Positions 1 through 9,194 of a stretch of 64,000 bases of DNA are shown piece by piece. Positions within the stretch are counted from its first letter, which is position 1. Every line of letters starts with the position of its first letter. Position numbers and translations under genes: made by a program. Source of the stretch: Tranzscheliella williamsii (lineage: Eukaryota; Basidiomycota; Ustilaginomycetes; Ustilaginales; Ustilaginaceae); NCBI GenBank assembly GCA_023212725.1, contig JALBYF010000022.1, forward strand, positions 124,001 to 188,000. Reading direction: 5' to 3'. The notes under the pieces were generated by a model, which was not told where the DNA came from, searched no databases, and was given only the letters and a program-made list of their open reading frames with translations.

Positions 1-2649
1 TAGTTTGACAAAGTCAGCCCGATGGTCAACAAATTCGGCCTTGCCACGTGTTCGCTCCATTTCCACCTCCCGTTCCTGAACCTGTCTTGGGGTGAGTGGT
101 CGAAGATCGTCGAAAGAAGCATGCTCTCGGAATCGACCTCGTTCGTCCAGATACACCGCCTGCACGACGTCTCTCTTAGGGTCGCCGGCCCCCTGAGATA
201 TGGCGAGAACTCTGGGAATCCGGTCCTCTTCTTCGACCTTGGGGTTGCGGTTCCGTGCTGCCATGCTTTTGGAAACAAAAGGACCAGCTGAAACGCGCTT
301 GGTCATCAAAGCGTCGCAATGGCGCAGCAGCATTTCGCGCGACTCTTCTCGCAGCCACTCTTTAAGCCAAAGGCGTCCATTCGGAACTAGATGCGTCTTG
401 ACGGCCTCCTTGATAATCTCGCGCCTTTGCTCGTTCCAAGCTTTACTGACATCGCTGATACCCTCGCTGACGTAGTTGGAAGAGAGCCGGCTCTCGAAAC
501 GGGAAAGCACAACATCCTTGAGGCCAATATCAAGCTTGATCAGAAGCTCTTCCTCGGCTTGCAACATCTGCAAATATTGTGCAGGCTGGATCGAAATGAG
601 ACGAGCGGGCTTGCTGCGAAGGAATTTGAAGTTGGCATACGGATGTTGATCATCGATAACGGTCATACCGCGCTCTGTGGGTTCGATGTTGATCTCTGCG
701 GCATCTTTGAACAGCTGACGAATCTCGCGCTTCAAGATCGGATCTTTGCCTACTTCTTGACTTAAAAGCATCCTGGCCTTGGCGAGAGCGACGTCGGATG
801 TCTGAGCACCCCATTCCACTCCGACAAATGGCTCAGCAAACGTAAGCGGGGGTTGTTCTGGATCTGAGGGCGAGTATTGCCGTGACGGGCTGGTAATGTT
901 GGCAGCCAGCTCGTCAGAAGTAATACCGATCTTCTTTGCCAATTCAGAAATAAGTGTGTTTTTGGTACGCTCGTACTGATTGACCAAGCTTGGCTTCTTG
1001 AATCCTGGGGCGGCGTTTGCTAACGGCTCGCCATTCAAATTAAGCCCTTCCAGATCTTCGACAGGGTCGTTACCGTCGGCAGCAGCTGCCATAGCTTGAG
1101 CATCGCGCATCTTCTGGCCGTGTCTGAGAGTCAGCCATTCGGTAATATCGGAGAGTTCTTCGAGACTAGCAGCTTGCGCCAGCAAGTCTTCGAAGAGGAC
1201 GCGCTGCTTGCGCATTGCTTCGATGCGATCATCCTGTGCCACGTCGAGACCGGATGCTGATGTCCTGGACCCGGGCTCGGTTTTGACGCTGAAGCTAATC
1301 TTGTCAAAGGTGGTGCGCAGCTGGTCCTTGCGCATGAGCAGTGTCTTGAACTTGAGTCCAAGCCCGCCAAGGGTATAAAGCTCGCGTCGGGTGAGGAGAT
1401 CAATGCTCTTGAATCTTCTTTCGAGTTCATCGAAGGTGACATGTTCGAGCTCGTCGAAGCGATGCTGATGGAGAAAAGGAACTTCGAGCAAGTCATTGAG
1501 CATATAAGCGAGCATGAGCTGGACAGCATTGAGAAACTCGGAGCGAAAGGCAAAGTAGATGCCGGCATCATCCAGGAACTCAGCTGAGGTGCGGGTAGAG
1601 ATACGAGTGGAGGACCACTTAGCGGCTTCAAAGAGCTCAGCATCGGAAAGCTTTCGTTCCAGGAGCTTGAGACCATCGTCGCCCGGGCACACGAGTTGAA
1701 GTCGCTCAGGGATGTCGACCCTCTTGATCCGCTCGTCCTCGTCTGTCAACATGCGTTCGGCAATCTGAGCGGGTTCAAAGATGTCTTTGTACTCCATCTT
1801 GCTTTTCTTGTCGTCATCAAAAGCATCTTCGTCATCCTCTTCGAGGGCCCAGTAGTAGTCCTCGCCATTACCAAAGATTTCATGGATTTCGTCCCAGGCT
1901 TCACGATCGATGCCGGCTTTGGCAGGATCCGCTGCAGATCCTGACATACGCGCTCTTCGCTTTTCTTCGCGTCGCTCGCGCCGCCTAGCTTCCCTCTCAT
2001 CCTCGTCGAGTCCTTGCATTTCTTCCTCATCCTCGTCCTCCTCGATAAAGTCGTCGAGCCCATCGTCCTCGTATCCACCTGCAGCCTCGCGATGTTTGCG
2101 TGCTACGCCCGCTCGAAGTGCTTGGCCGACGGATGGCAATTCTTCATCATCGTCATAGTTGACCTCTCTGTGACGGGAAGGGATATCGTCATCATCATCA
2201 TCCTCGAAGATCTGATCCAGAGTCTTTTGCCGAGCGATAGCGTCTTCATCGGCGGGCGGCGAAGCAGAGCCTCTCCGGAAACGTTTCAAGCGGCCAGCCT
2301 CTTTGCGACGGGCCTGACCGGTGTTCTCGGCTAGGAGCTCGAGATCATCCTCATCGACCTCGAAATCCTCCTCGTTTTGTTTTCTCTTCTTCTTCCGGCG
2401 TCGCTTGCGCTCTTTTTGCGCCTCTTCGTCTTCCTCTTCCTCCTCATCATCCTCGGCGATGAAACCTTCAGCCACCCTACGTGCTTCCTCTGGATCGTCG
2501 TCATCCTCTTCGTCGCTGCTGTCCTCACCTCCTGAACCGACAAGGTTGCCACTGGCTTTCATGAGGTCCACGCCTTCCCCTTCGTCGGAAGCCACACCTT
2601 CTTCATCGTCCTGAAAGTACGGAGCCGGAACCCTCTCTTCGTCCGCCAT
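1..2649 (-). CDS. SPT6: Transcription elongation factor SPT6, N-terminal half (partial)
   Basis: Spt6 is a histone chaperone that travels with RNA polymerase II. The minus-strand frame is open from the ATG at 2647-2649 to the window edge, giving about 883 codons; the family is usually about 1,400-1,700 residues. It begins MADEERVPAPYFQDDEEG, followed by about 230 residues very rich in Asp/Glu with Lys/Arg clusters, as is typical of Spt6 N-termini. The segment EEDFEVDEDDLELLAENTG resembles the conserved acidic block in fungal Spt6. A helical core follows, containing WSSTRISTRTSAEFLDDAG and ILKREIRQLFKDAAEINIEPT, then RPLTPRQVQEREVEM. The frame leaves the window at about the expected start of the YqgF-like domain, so the YqgF, HhH, S1 and SH2 domains lie outside. 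No intron is needed in the visible part. It is divergent from eIF3f. Confidence 0.9.
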   Translation of the reverse strand, partial: MADEERVPAPYFQDDEEGVASDEGEGVDLMKASGNLVGSGGEDSSDEEDDDDPEEARRVAEGFIAEDDEEEEEDEEAQKERKRRRKKKRKQNEEDFEVDEDDLELLAENTGQARRKEAGRLKRFRRGSASPPADEDAIARQKTLDQIFEDDDDDDIPSRHREVNYDDDEELPSVGQALRAGVARKHREAAGGYEDDGLDDFIEEDEDEEEMQGLDEDEREARRRERREEKRRARMSGSAADPAKAGIDREAWDEIHEIFGNGEDYYWALEEDDEDAFDDDKKSKMEYKDIFEPAQIAERMLTDEDERIKRVDIPERLQLVCPGDDGLKLLERKLSDAELFEAAKWSSTRISTRTSAEFLDDAGIYFAFRSEFLNAVQLMLAYMLNDLLEVPFLHQHRFDELEHVTFDELERRFKSIDLLTRRELYTLGGLGLKFKTLLMRKDQLRTTFDKISFSVKTEPGSRTSASGLDVAQDDRIEAMRKQRVLFEDLLAQAASLEELSDITEWLTLRHGQKMRDAQAMAAAADGNDPVEDLEGLNLNGEPLANAAPGFKKPSLVNQYERTKNTLISELAKKIGITSDELAANITSPSRQYSPSDPEQPPLTFAEPFVGVEWGAQTSDVALAKARMLLSQEVGKDPILKREIRQLFKDAAEINIEPTERGMTVIDDQHPYANFKFLRSKPARLISIQPAQYLQMLQAEEELLIKLDIGLKDVVLSRFESRLSSNYVSEGISDVSKAWNEQRREIIKEAVKTHLVPNGRLWLKEWLREESREMLLRHCDALMTKRVSAGPFVSKSMAARNRNPKVEEEDRIPRVLAISQGAGDPKRDVVQAVYLDERGRFREHASFDDLRPLTPRQVQEREVEMERTRGKAEFVDHRADFVKL

Positions 2650-3601
2650 CCTTGGCGTAGATCTGCGCTAACGCAGGCAGGCAGTACGAAGACACCACTA
2701 CGAGCGGATGCCGCGAATTGCAAGGCTGGATGCGGTCCAGAAGTGAAGTTCTGATGGGCACACGGCACTCGCAGCGGCCCTTTTGACGCGGCGCGACAAG
2801 AAGTCAGGAAGCTCGCAAAAGTAGGCCGGACTATGAGAGGAAACGAGCAAGACAGATGGTGGTTGTGGTGAAAAGGAGTGAGGTTCGTGATCAGAGGAAC
2901 TGATCGTGTCGGGACGTAGCGTAGCTCAGCAAGACGTCACGAGGCTCAGTCATGAGGTGGGCATGCTTTTGGAACATCTCGATCAGATCACAATCACAAT
3001 ATTTGATGCGTTAGGCCAACTCACCTTCAATAGCGACTATGGTTATCTGCTCGCGGCTAGTCGCGCCCTGCCGTCCATCAATCAGTCAAAGTGCAACAAG
3101 CTTCGCTCAGTGTAGCTACCCTTCCTCTCAACCCCACGACTGCTAATAATTGAGAATTGAAATTGTTATTGTTCACTTGGGCCAGAGTAGTAAAGCTAGA
3201 GCTTTTCGGATCCGAAGGTTTCTTTTATTGCTACCGCGCGACGCTGTATTCGCCAGATAGAAGCAGTTAAGTCTAAGAAGGAATTTTTGCAAACAGCCAA
3301 AAAGGGAAGCTTTGCTGTGTTGCTGCTGCTGCTGCTGCTGCGAATGCTGTTTGGCTCGTGGTGGACGGTGCTGCTGCTGCTTGCCCTTACAAGGCAAGCT
3401 CATCACGGTATCTTCAAGGACATCCTCATCCTGCTCGCCATTATCTTTATTTCTCCGTTCTCTGTCACCCTTCGTACCGTAGCGTTAGCTCTGCTGCCGA
3501 ACATCGCGACACAGATACGCTCTTAGCTGTCTGCACATTGGACGTCCTCTAGACCGACCTATAGCAAGCCTAGTCCATTGACCACGCCGCAAACAGCAAC
3601 C
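2650..3601. other. Intergenic region between divergent SPT6 and eIF3f
   Basis: This stretch of about 950 bases has no credible gene and must hold both promoters. I see a (TGC)7 run at 3321-3341 and a second short CTG run near 3370, but no clear TATA box. Confidence 0.6.
3321..3341 (+). repeat. (TGC)7 trinucleotide microsatellite
   Basis: Seven perfect TGC units lie about 260 bases upstream of the eIF3f start, in a probable 5' leader or promoter. A shorter CTG run follows near 3370. Such runs can vary in length between strains. Confidence 0.9.
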
Positions 3602-4507
3602 ATGTCGCTCGCCGAATCCTCGTTATCTGCGCTCCATATTGACTTTCCGCCCTCGGCGGGGTCAGGGGTCATGCATTCTCGTTCCGTTACCGGCGTCCAC
3701 GTTCACCCTGTCGCGCTTTTCTCCATCCTGGACCACTACTTGCGACGCAACGATGGGCAGCATCGAGTGATTGGCACCTTGCTCGGCACGCGTACCGAGT
3801 CCGAGATCGAGATCAAGAACTGTTTTGCTGTGCCACACTTGGAGGATGCCGAGCAAGGCCAGGTACAGGTGGACATGGAGTACCACCAAAACATGTACGA
3901 GCTCTGCCAGAAGGTGCGACCCGATGAGGTGATCGTCGGATGGTATGCTACCTCGCCCGAGCTCAACACCTACACCGCCTTGATTCAAGACTTTTACTCG
4001 CACGAGACCGCTCCGCATCAGGCGGTGCACTTGACGATGGACACGTCGATCGACGGTTCCAAGGCCTCCGGTCTGGGTATCAAGTCTTATATCTCGTCTC
4101 CTTTGGGAGTGACGCCCAAGGCAGAGAACTGTGTCTTCCTCCCGCTGCCCACCACCCTTCTACACTCCACTCCGGAGCACTCCTCTCTCTCTCTGCTCGC
4201 GTCGCAAAACGTTTCTTCGCCTCTGACCGACCTGGACGCTCTGGCCGTCAGCTTGAAACAGGTTCAGGCGCAATTGGATCGAGTCCTCACCTACGTCAGG
4301 GCCGTTATCTCCGGCGAGAAGGAAGGTGACAAGGCGGTGGGTCGATTCCTCAACGACACCATCAGCGTTGTCCCCGCCGGTATGGACGACAGCAAGCTCG
4401 AGACACTCTTCAATGCTCATCTGCAGGATGTCCTCATGGTCTCTTACTTGGCCAATGTGGTCCGAGCCCAGGCCGAGGTCTCCTCCAGGCTCGCCATCCT
4501 CACATAA
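3602..4507 (+). CDS. Translation initiation factor eIF3 subunit F
   Basis: eIF3f is an MPN-domain subunit of the eIF3 complex that helps assemble the 43S pre-initiation complex in the cytoplasm. The predicted protein is 301 residues. The MPN domain covers roughly residues 24-150: VTGVHVHPVALFSILDHYLR, then RVIGTLLGT and DEVIVGWYATSPELN. The C-terminal helical part includes LASQNVSSPLTDLDALAVSL and ends VSSRLAILT. As expected for eIF3f, the MPN domain lacks the full catalytic JAMM set of metal ligands, so a scaffold role is more likely than protease activity. The frame stays open to an upstream TTG, but the ATG at 3602 follows CAACC and gives the usual short N-terminus. Single exon. Confidence 0.95.
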   Translation: MSLAESSLSALHIDFPPSAGSGVMHSRSVTGVHVHPVALFSILDHYLRRNDGQHRVIGTLLGTRTESEIEIKNCFAVPHLEDAEQGQVQVDMEYHQNMYELCQKVRPDEVIVGWYATSPELNTYTALIQDFYSHETAPHQAVHLTMDTSIDGSKASGLGIKSYISSPLGVTPKAENCVFLPLPTTLLHSTPEHSSLSLLASQNVSSPLTDLDALAVSLKQVQAQLDRVLTYVRAVISGEKEGDKAVGRFLNDTISVVPAGMDDSKLETLFNAHLQDVLMVSYLANVVRAQAEVSSRLAILT

Positions 4508-5293
4508 GCTGTCCATTTGTGTTGCCTTGCTTGCAGCAGCAGTGTCCGCATTGCCGACTCCTCCAGCTTGGATGGCCACAATTGCACACACAAAATTCAC
4601 GCTAGACGACACTCACATTTACAGGGTGCCTGGAGTGTCGTCAGTATCGCCGCATTTATCGTGATCCTTCCCTCTTTGTACATGTAGCAAGCCGCGCTGA
4701 TGTGGTGCCATCATCGTCCAACATGAGCCGATTCCTCTGTGAGCGCTGTTAGCCTTGTGTCTCGTCTTTTCTCTCGTAAGCTCAGTCACGTCCAGATCTC
4801 GATATCTATCTATGCGGCCGCGTCGATTCCTCCCCCTCTACACATTTTTCTCTGAATTTATCGGGCTCTTTTGTGTCGGAATTGTTTTGAACTATTCGTG
4901 TAAGGCTTCCATTTAAACACCTTGACATTCTTATCCGAAACCGGCCACTGTTAGATCGCATGGGTTTCTCAGCCTGCACCGTGAAAAAGCCTAGGGGGTG
5001 AGGCTTGCATGCAAGCGTCATCTACACAACACGCGATGTGAAAGTTGGCTTCAAATCGGGATCTAACTAGGCAGCAACAAAACACTTTGGAGATGCCGGC
5101 AAGCGGTAAGGTCGACTCAGCGAGCCGCTCAACCTTCCTGCTCCTTGCCACACGTTCACACATCGACTTTCCTGCTATCTGCAGTGTGCATCATACTTGC
5201 CTTCGCCTCGACTTCAGCAGCTACCTTTCCCGCGGGCGAGGTTAGAGCCAGTATCCCTCATCACTTTCGGACAGTCTAGCCAAACGCTGCAAG
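4508..5293. other. Intergenic region between eIF3f and SAC1
   Basis: These roughly 790 bases hold the eIF3f 3' region and the SAC1 promoter. The first 200 bases or so are pyrimidine-rich, consistent with a 3' UTR. No coding frame of interest was seen. Confidence 0.6.
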
Positions 5294-7330
5294 ATGTCGT
5301 CCGGCAATGGGTTGCCCCAGCTCTGGGATGGTTTTCGCATGCGCATCTCTTCCGAAGCATACATCTTCGAGCCGACGTCTTCGTCGGCCGCCACTTCTCC
5401 GGAGCTACTAGTCGTAGATCGTAGCGACAGCTCAATTAAGGTTGTAAAGGATGCCTCCAACCTGGCTAAGGACGGCAAGTCGATGGACGTCCACGGTATT
5501 ATCGGCATCATCAAGCTCCACACGTCGGACTTCATCGTCATCATCACCAGCAAGAAGAAGGTGGCTGAGATTTGCGGCGCCGACATTTTCATGGCTACGG
5601 ATTTCCGCGTCTCTCCTCTATTGAAGGAGGCCAACCCGTCGCTTCTTAAGCATCCCGTCGAGAAGACCCTTTTGGCTCTTCTCAAATCGCATCTCTACAG
5701 TGCTCCCTTCTACTTTAGCTATAACTATGACATTACCAGTAGCATGCAGCGACAGGCAAGCATCTCTGACAAGTCGGCGCCATTATGGCAGCGAACCGAC
5801 GACCGTTTCTTTTGGAATCGATTCCTGATGGACAAGTTTGTTCAGGCGTCGCAACCGGGCAATGACTTGTCCCGATTCATCCTTCCCTGTATGTTTGGAT
5901 TCCTCGAGGTGCAAGTGGCCCAGGTCAACAGTCATCCTTTCGTCCTAGGTCTCATTGCCCGAAGGTCTCGTCACCGGGTCGGCACCCGCTACTTCTCCCG
6001 TGGTATTGATCTTGAGGGGAACGTCTCGAACTTTAACGAGACCGAGCAGTTTGTCATTACCAATCCCAAAGGTAGCCAGACGACGCTCAACAAGGGCGAC
6101 GGCAAGGTCAAGATGAGCTACATACAGACGCGGGGAAGCGTACCCGTGTTTTGGGCCGAGATCAACAACCTTCGGTACAAGCCTGATCTACAGATCATGG
6201 ACAAACCCGAAACGGCTGATGCCACTCGAAAGCATTTTGACGATCAAGTGGCTAAGTATGGCGATATATATCTTGTCAACCTCGTGAATCAGAAAGGCTA
6301 TGAGAAGCCTGTCAAGGAGGCCTATGAACGCGCTGTAGAGAAGCTCAAGAACCCACAGGTGCACTACATCTACTACGACTTCCACCATGAATGCAAAGGC
6401 ATGAAGTTTGAGCGGGTTATGGATCTCATTGCAAGGCTGCAGACCGAGGGACTGGACGGTAGCGACTACTTCCACGTGGACGACTCCAACATCAAGAGCC
6501 AACAGGGGGCAGTGGTTCGAACTAACTGCATGGACTGCCTCGACCGTACCAATGTCGTTCAAGGCACTCTGGCCCGATGGGTCTTAACGCAGCAACTGCG
6601 ATCTGTTGGCGTTCTCTCGGAAAATGAAAGTCTCGAGACCAAGGAGGAGTTTATGTACATGTATCGCAACGTCTGGGCGGACCATGCCGACGTCATCTCC
6701 ACAGCATACAGCGGTACCGGCGCACTCAAGACAGACTTTACCCGTACCGGAAAGCGGTCTAAACAGGGCGCATTGCAGGACGGCTTGAACTCGGTGACAA
6801 GGTATATCAAGAACAACTACTTTGACGGCGCGCGACAGGATGCGTACGATCTATTCACGGGCGCCTGGCAACCATTGGATGGGCAACTGCCTCATCCGGA
6901 CCAACGTGTGCTGCTCGTTCGCGCCATGCCATGGATTTTCTTCTTTTCGCTGACCATGGTGATCGCCAGCCTGGTGTTGCCACGCCAGACAGCCACTGCC
7001 ACCATTAGCACCGTCGCTGGCTCGGCTGCGGGCAACACCGTTGAGTCGGTCAAGTCCAGCAACTACTTTTTCACGCTGTGGCTGTTGGTCGCCGTCGGCA
7101 GCTTCCAGTACATGGTGGCCAGAGGGTTGGACTACGTCGCCTGGCCCACCCTGAACCGCCCGCATGAGGTCATGTTCTACGATGGGCCTGGCTTCAAGAC
7201 CAAGCAGAGGGGCCGATACGGCATTATCAACCCACTCAAGGCGAGCATCTCCAACGGCAGCGCCAAAGTTTCAGCGGCCGCTACCAACGCCGGTCGACGA
7301 GGGCAGGCCTATTCGATACCAGAAAAGTAA
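5294..7330 (+). CDS. SAC1: Phosphoinositide phosphatase SAC1
   Basis: Sac1 dephosphorylates phosphatidylinositol phosphates, chiefly PI4P, at the ER and Golgi membranes. The protein is 678 residues and slightly longer than yeast Sac1 (623). The SAC domain fills about residues 50-500. The catalytic CX5R signature is RTNCMDCLDRTNVVQ, with the nucleophile at Cys412 and the phosphate-binding Arg at 418. Other family landmarks are QTRGSVPVFWAEINNLRYKP and VWADHADVISTAYSGTGALK. Two hydrophobic segments near residues 545-565 and 588-605 (MPWIFFFSLTMVIASLVLP and FFTLWLLVAVGSFQYMVA) match the C-terminal ER anchor. The ATG at 5294 follows CAAG. Single exon. Confidence 0.96.
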   Translation: MSSGNGLPQLWDGFRMRISSEAYIFEPTSSSAATSPELLVVDRSDSSIKVVKDASNLAKDGKSMDVHGIIGIIKLHTSDFIVIITSKKKVAEICGADIFMATDFRVSPLLKEANPSLLKHPVEKTLLALLKSHLYSAPFYFSYNYDITSSMQRQASISDKSAPLWQRTDDRFFWNRFLMDKFVQASQPGNDLSRFILPCMFGFLEVQVAQVNSHPFVLGLIARRSRHRVGTRYFSRGIDLEGNVSNFNETEQFVITNPKGSQTTLNKGDGKVKMSYIQTRGSVPVFWAEINNLRYKPDLQIMDKPETADATRKHFDDQVAKYGDIYLVNLVNQKGYEKPVKEAYERAVEKLKNPQVHYIYYDFHHECKGMKFERVMDLIARLQTEGLDGSDYFHVDDSNIKSQQGAVVRTNCMDCLDRTNVVQGTLARWVLTQQLRSVGVLSENESLETKEEFMYMYRNVWADHADVISTAYSGTGALKTDFTRTGKRSKQGALQDGLNSVTRYIKNNYFDGARQDAYDLFTGAWQPLDGQLPHPDQRVLLVRAMPWIFFFSLTMVIASLVLPRQTATATISTVAGSAAGNTVESVKSSNYFFTLWLLVAVGSFQYMVARGLDYVAWPTLNRPHEVMFYDGPGFKTKQRGRYGIINPLKASISNGSAKVSAAATNAGRRGQAYSIPEK

Positions 7331-8613
7331 GAGGTGTCTAGATCATCTGGTTCAGCAGATGCCTCTCGAACTGAGGAGTCGGCCCTTGTCTAACACACTT
7401 TAGCCATCTGTATTGCGTTACGAGGCTCTATAAATAGAAGACCGATTTCCAGCCCCGCTGCAGATCTAGCTGATGGCTTTCTAGGGCTGAATCTGCCCGA
7501 TGATTGCGTAACCTAGATCGGGGTAAGGCATGATTGCGTTCCCGGTTTTCTGTCGGCCGACACTCACGTTCTTCCGAAGAGGCCGGCTGACGTCACGAAT
7601 CCGGATAGCACTTTTCGCCAACGGGCGCGGTGGACGCGAGTGGAGGGAAGCAACACCTGCGGGCTTGGCTTCCGGACTGCGTCATATCGGACCCTTGCTC
7701 GAGTCGATCATTGGCTTGCATTGGCAAGTGTGCATCTAGTGCTCAGATAACTAAAGGGTCTTCAAGGCCGCTGCGGCTGGGGGTTCTCGCTGATTCAGCA
7801 CACGCAGCCTGGAAGCTTTGCGTAGGAACCGATGACGAGGTTGCAGGGCAGAGTGCAGGGCTGGCCTCCATGCGCCGTCATGTGATGCTATGGACGGGCG
7901 ATGTGCTCGAGCCTCGCAGCAAATGTGAATGCCAACGGGACGCAGGCTCTGCCTTCGATCCCGCGTGAGGAGGTGGCACTCCGCGAGGCTTTCGATGACG
8001 ATGCTGGTGTCCGGCGCCTGCAGCCAAGCCTGGGTCGTGACGCTTCTGCTGCTAACAAACTCAATGTACTCCCTGCGACCCTGATTTCAGTGACGGTAAC
8101 CGTGCAGCGTGTTGCGCTCGACCCCGGCTACAGTGCTTACAATGTTGCTGGAAAGCGTCGACGTGGCCCTTTGTATGGATGCCTAAGGTGCGCTGATCGG
8201 CGGGGCTACCTCGTGAAACCACGCTGGCTGGACAAGCATGTCGTCATGAAGTCGGTTTTTGTGCGGCGTGCCTCTTCCCGTCTCGGTGGTGCTGTGCAGC
8301 ATACATGGGGCGTTGGGGCTGGGTGTGCTGGCACCGCTGACTGACGGGGTGGCGGGCCGGGTGCGCGCCTCACCTGATCCTCCCGCCGACCTTCCTCCAC
8401 ATACGGGCTGGCTCGACCGCCTCCATCGGTCTGGCGGCGACGCTGCTATGCTCTGCGCATGCCGTCCGGGAGCACGCCGCCGCTTCGCTGCTGGCCCCGC
8501 GCTGAGCAGCTGCCAAAAAGCATATAAGAACCCTCGCACACGGCCCCCTTCCTTGCCATCGATACCAACCATCTCATATCTATCCAACCCACCTTCCATA
8601 TACCTTAGCAAAC
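7331..8613. other. Gene-free region between SAC1 and HSP12
   Basis: These 1.28 kb have no coding frame I can support. A perfect TATAAATA lies at 7429-7436, just after the SAC1 3' end and far from any downstream gene. The last 100 bases carry the HSP12 core promoter. The middle is mixed-composition sequence without repeats or transposon features that I can see. Confidence 0.5.
8523..8530 (+). promoter_or_regulatory. TATA box of HSP12
   Basis: TATAAGAA lies 84 bases upstream of the HSP12 ATG, a normal distance for a strongly inducible fungal gene. A CCCCT stress-response core sits just downstream at 8545-8549. Assignment rests on motif and position only. Confidence 0.6.
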
Positions 8614-8947
8614 ATGTCTGACTCTGCCCGCCAGGATTTCACCGACAAGGTAAGCCCCGTCGCCGTCCCAGAGGCTGCGCTTTTTCGCTGCCGTAACTGA
8701 CCCAGCCCCGCTCCCTGCTTTCTCTCCGCACCCGCAGGCCTCGTCCGCCATGAAGCCCGACTCGCAAAAGTCGATGGGCGAGAAGGCCAAGGACAACCTC
8801 GACAAGGCCGCCGGCACCATGCAGCCCGACTCATCCAAGTCGGACTCACAGAAGGTCGGCGACAAGGTCACCGGCACTGACAAGTCGGACGAGTCGCTCA
8901 TGGACAAGGCCAAGAACGCCATGGGCATGAACAACAACACTCACTAA
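8614..8947 (+). CDS. HSP12: HSP12/HSP9-family small heat shock protein (two exons)
   Basis: Hsp12/Hsp9 proteins are small, very hydrophilic stress proteins that fold on membranes and protect them. The first exon, 8614-8649, encodes MSDSARQDFTDK. The intron is 8650-8737 (GTAAGC donor, CGCAG acceptor, 88 nt). The second exon, 8738-8947, continues ASSAMKPDSQKSMGEKAKDN. The spliced product is 81 residues, the usual family size, with Lys/Asp-rich amphipathic repeats (KAKDNLDKAAGTMQPDSSKS) and a C-terminus NAMGMNNNTH. The family's N-terminal pattern of MSD followed by Arg, Asp and Phe is present only after splicing, which supports the intron. The TATA box and a CCCCT element upstream fit stress induction. 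It is convergent with the following MFS gene. Confidence 0.9.
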
Positions 8948-9194
8948 TCGTCTCAACTCATGTACTACTCCCGCCGTGACCTAGCTCGCGTGCTTCTTTT
9001 GCAATGAAGACCCAAATACCACGCAGATATCTGACACGGACTTGTGATTGTGCTCGCGCGTTCTTACTACTCAATTGTGCACAGACAGCAGCTGCACAAC
9101 TCTTGAGCGGGCGCTGTGGATAGTGGCACGCACCGTTTTGTTCCGAAAGCGGTCCGGGTATCAGTACAGTAAGATAGAAGTGTCCACGGTTAGT

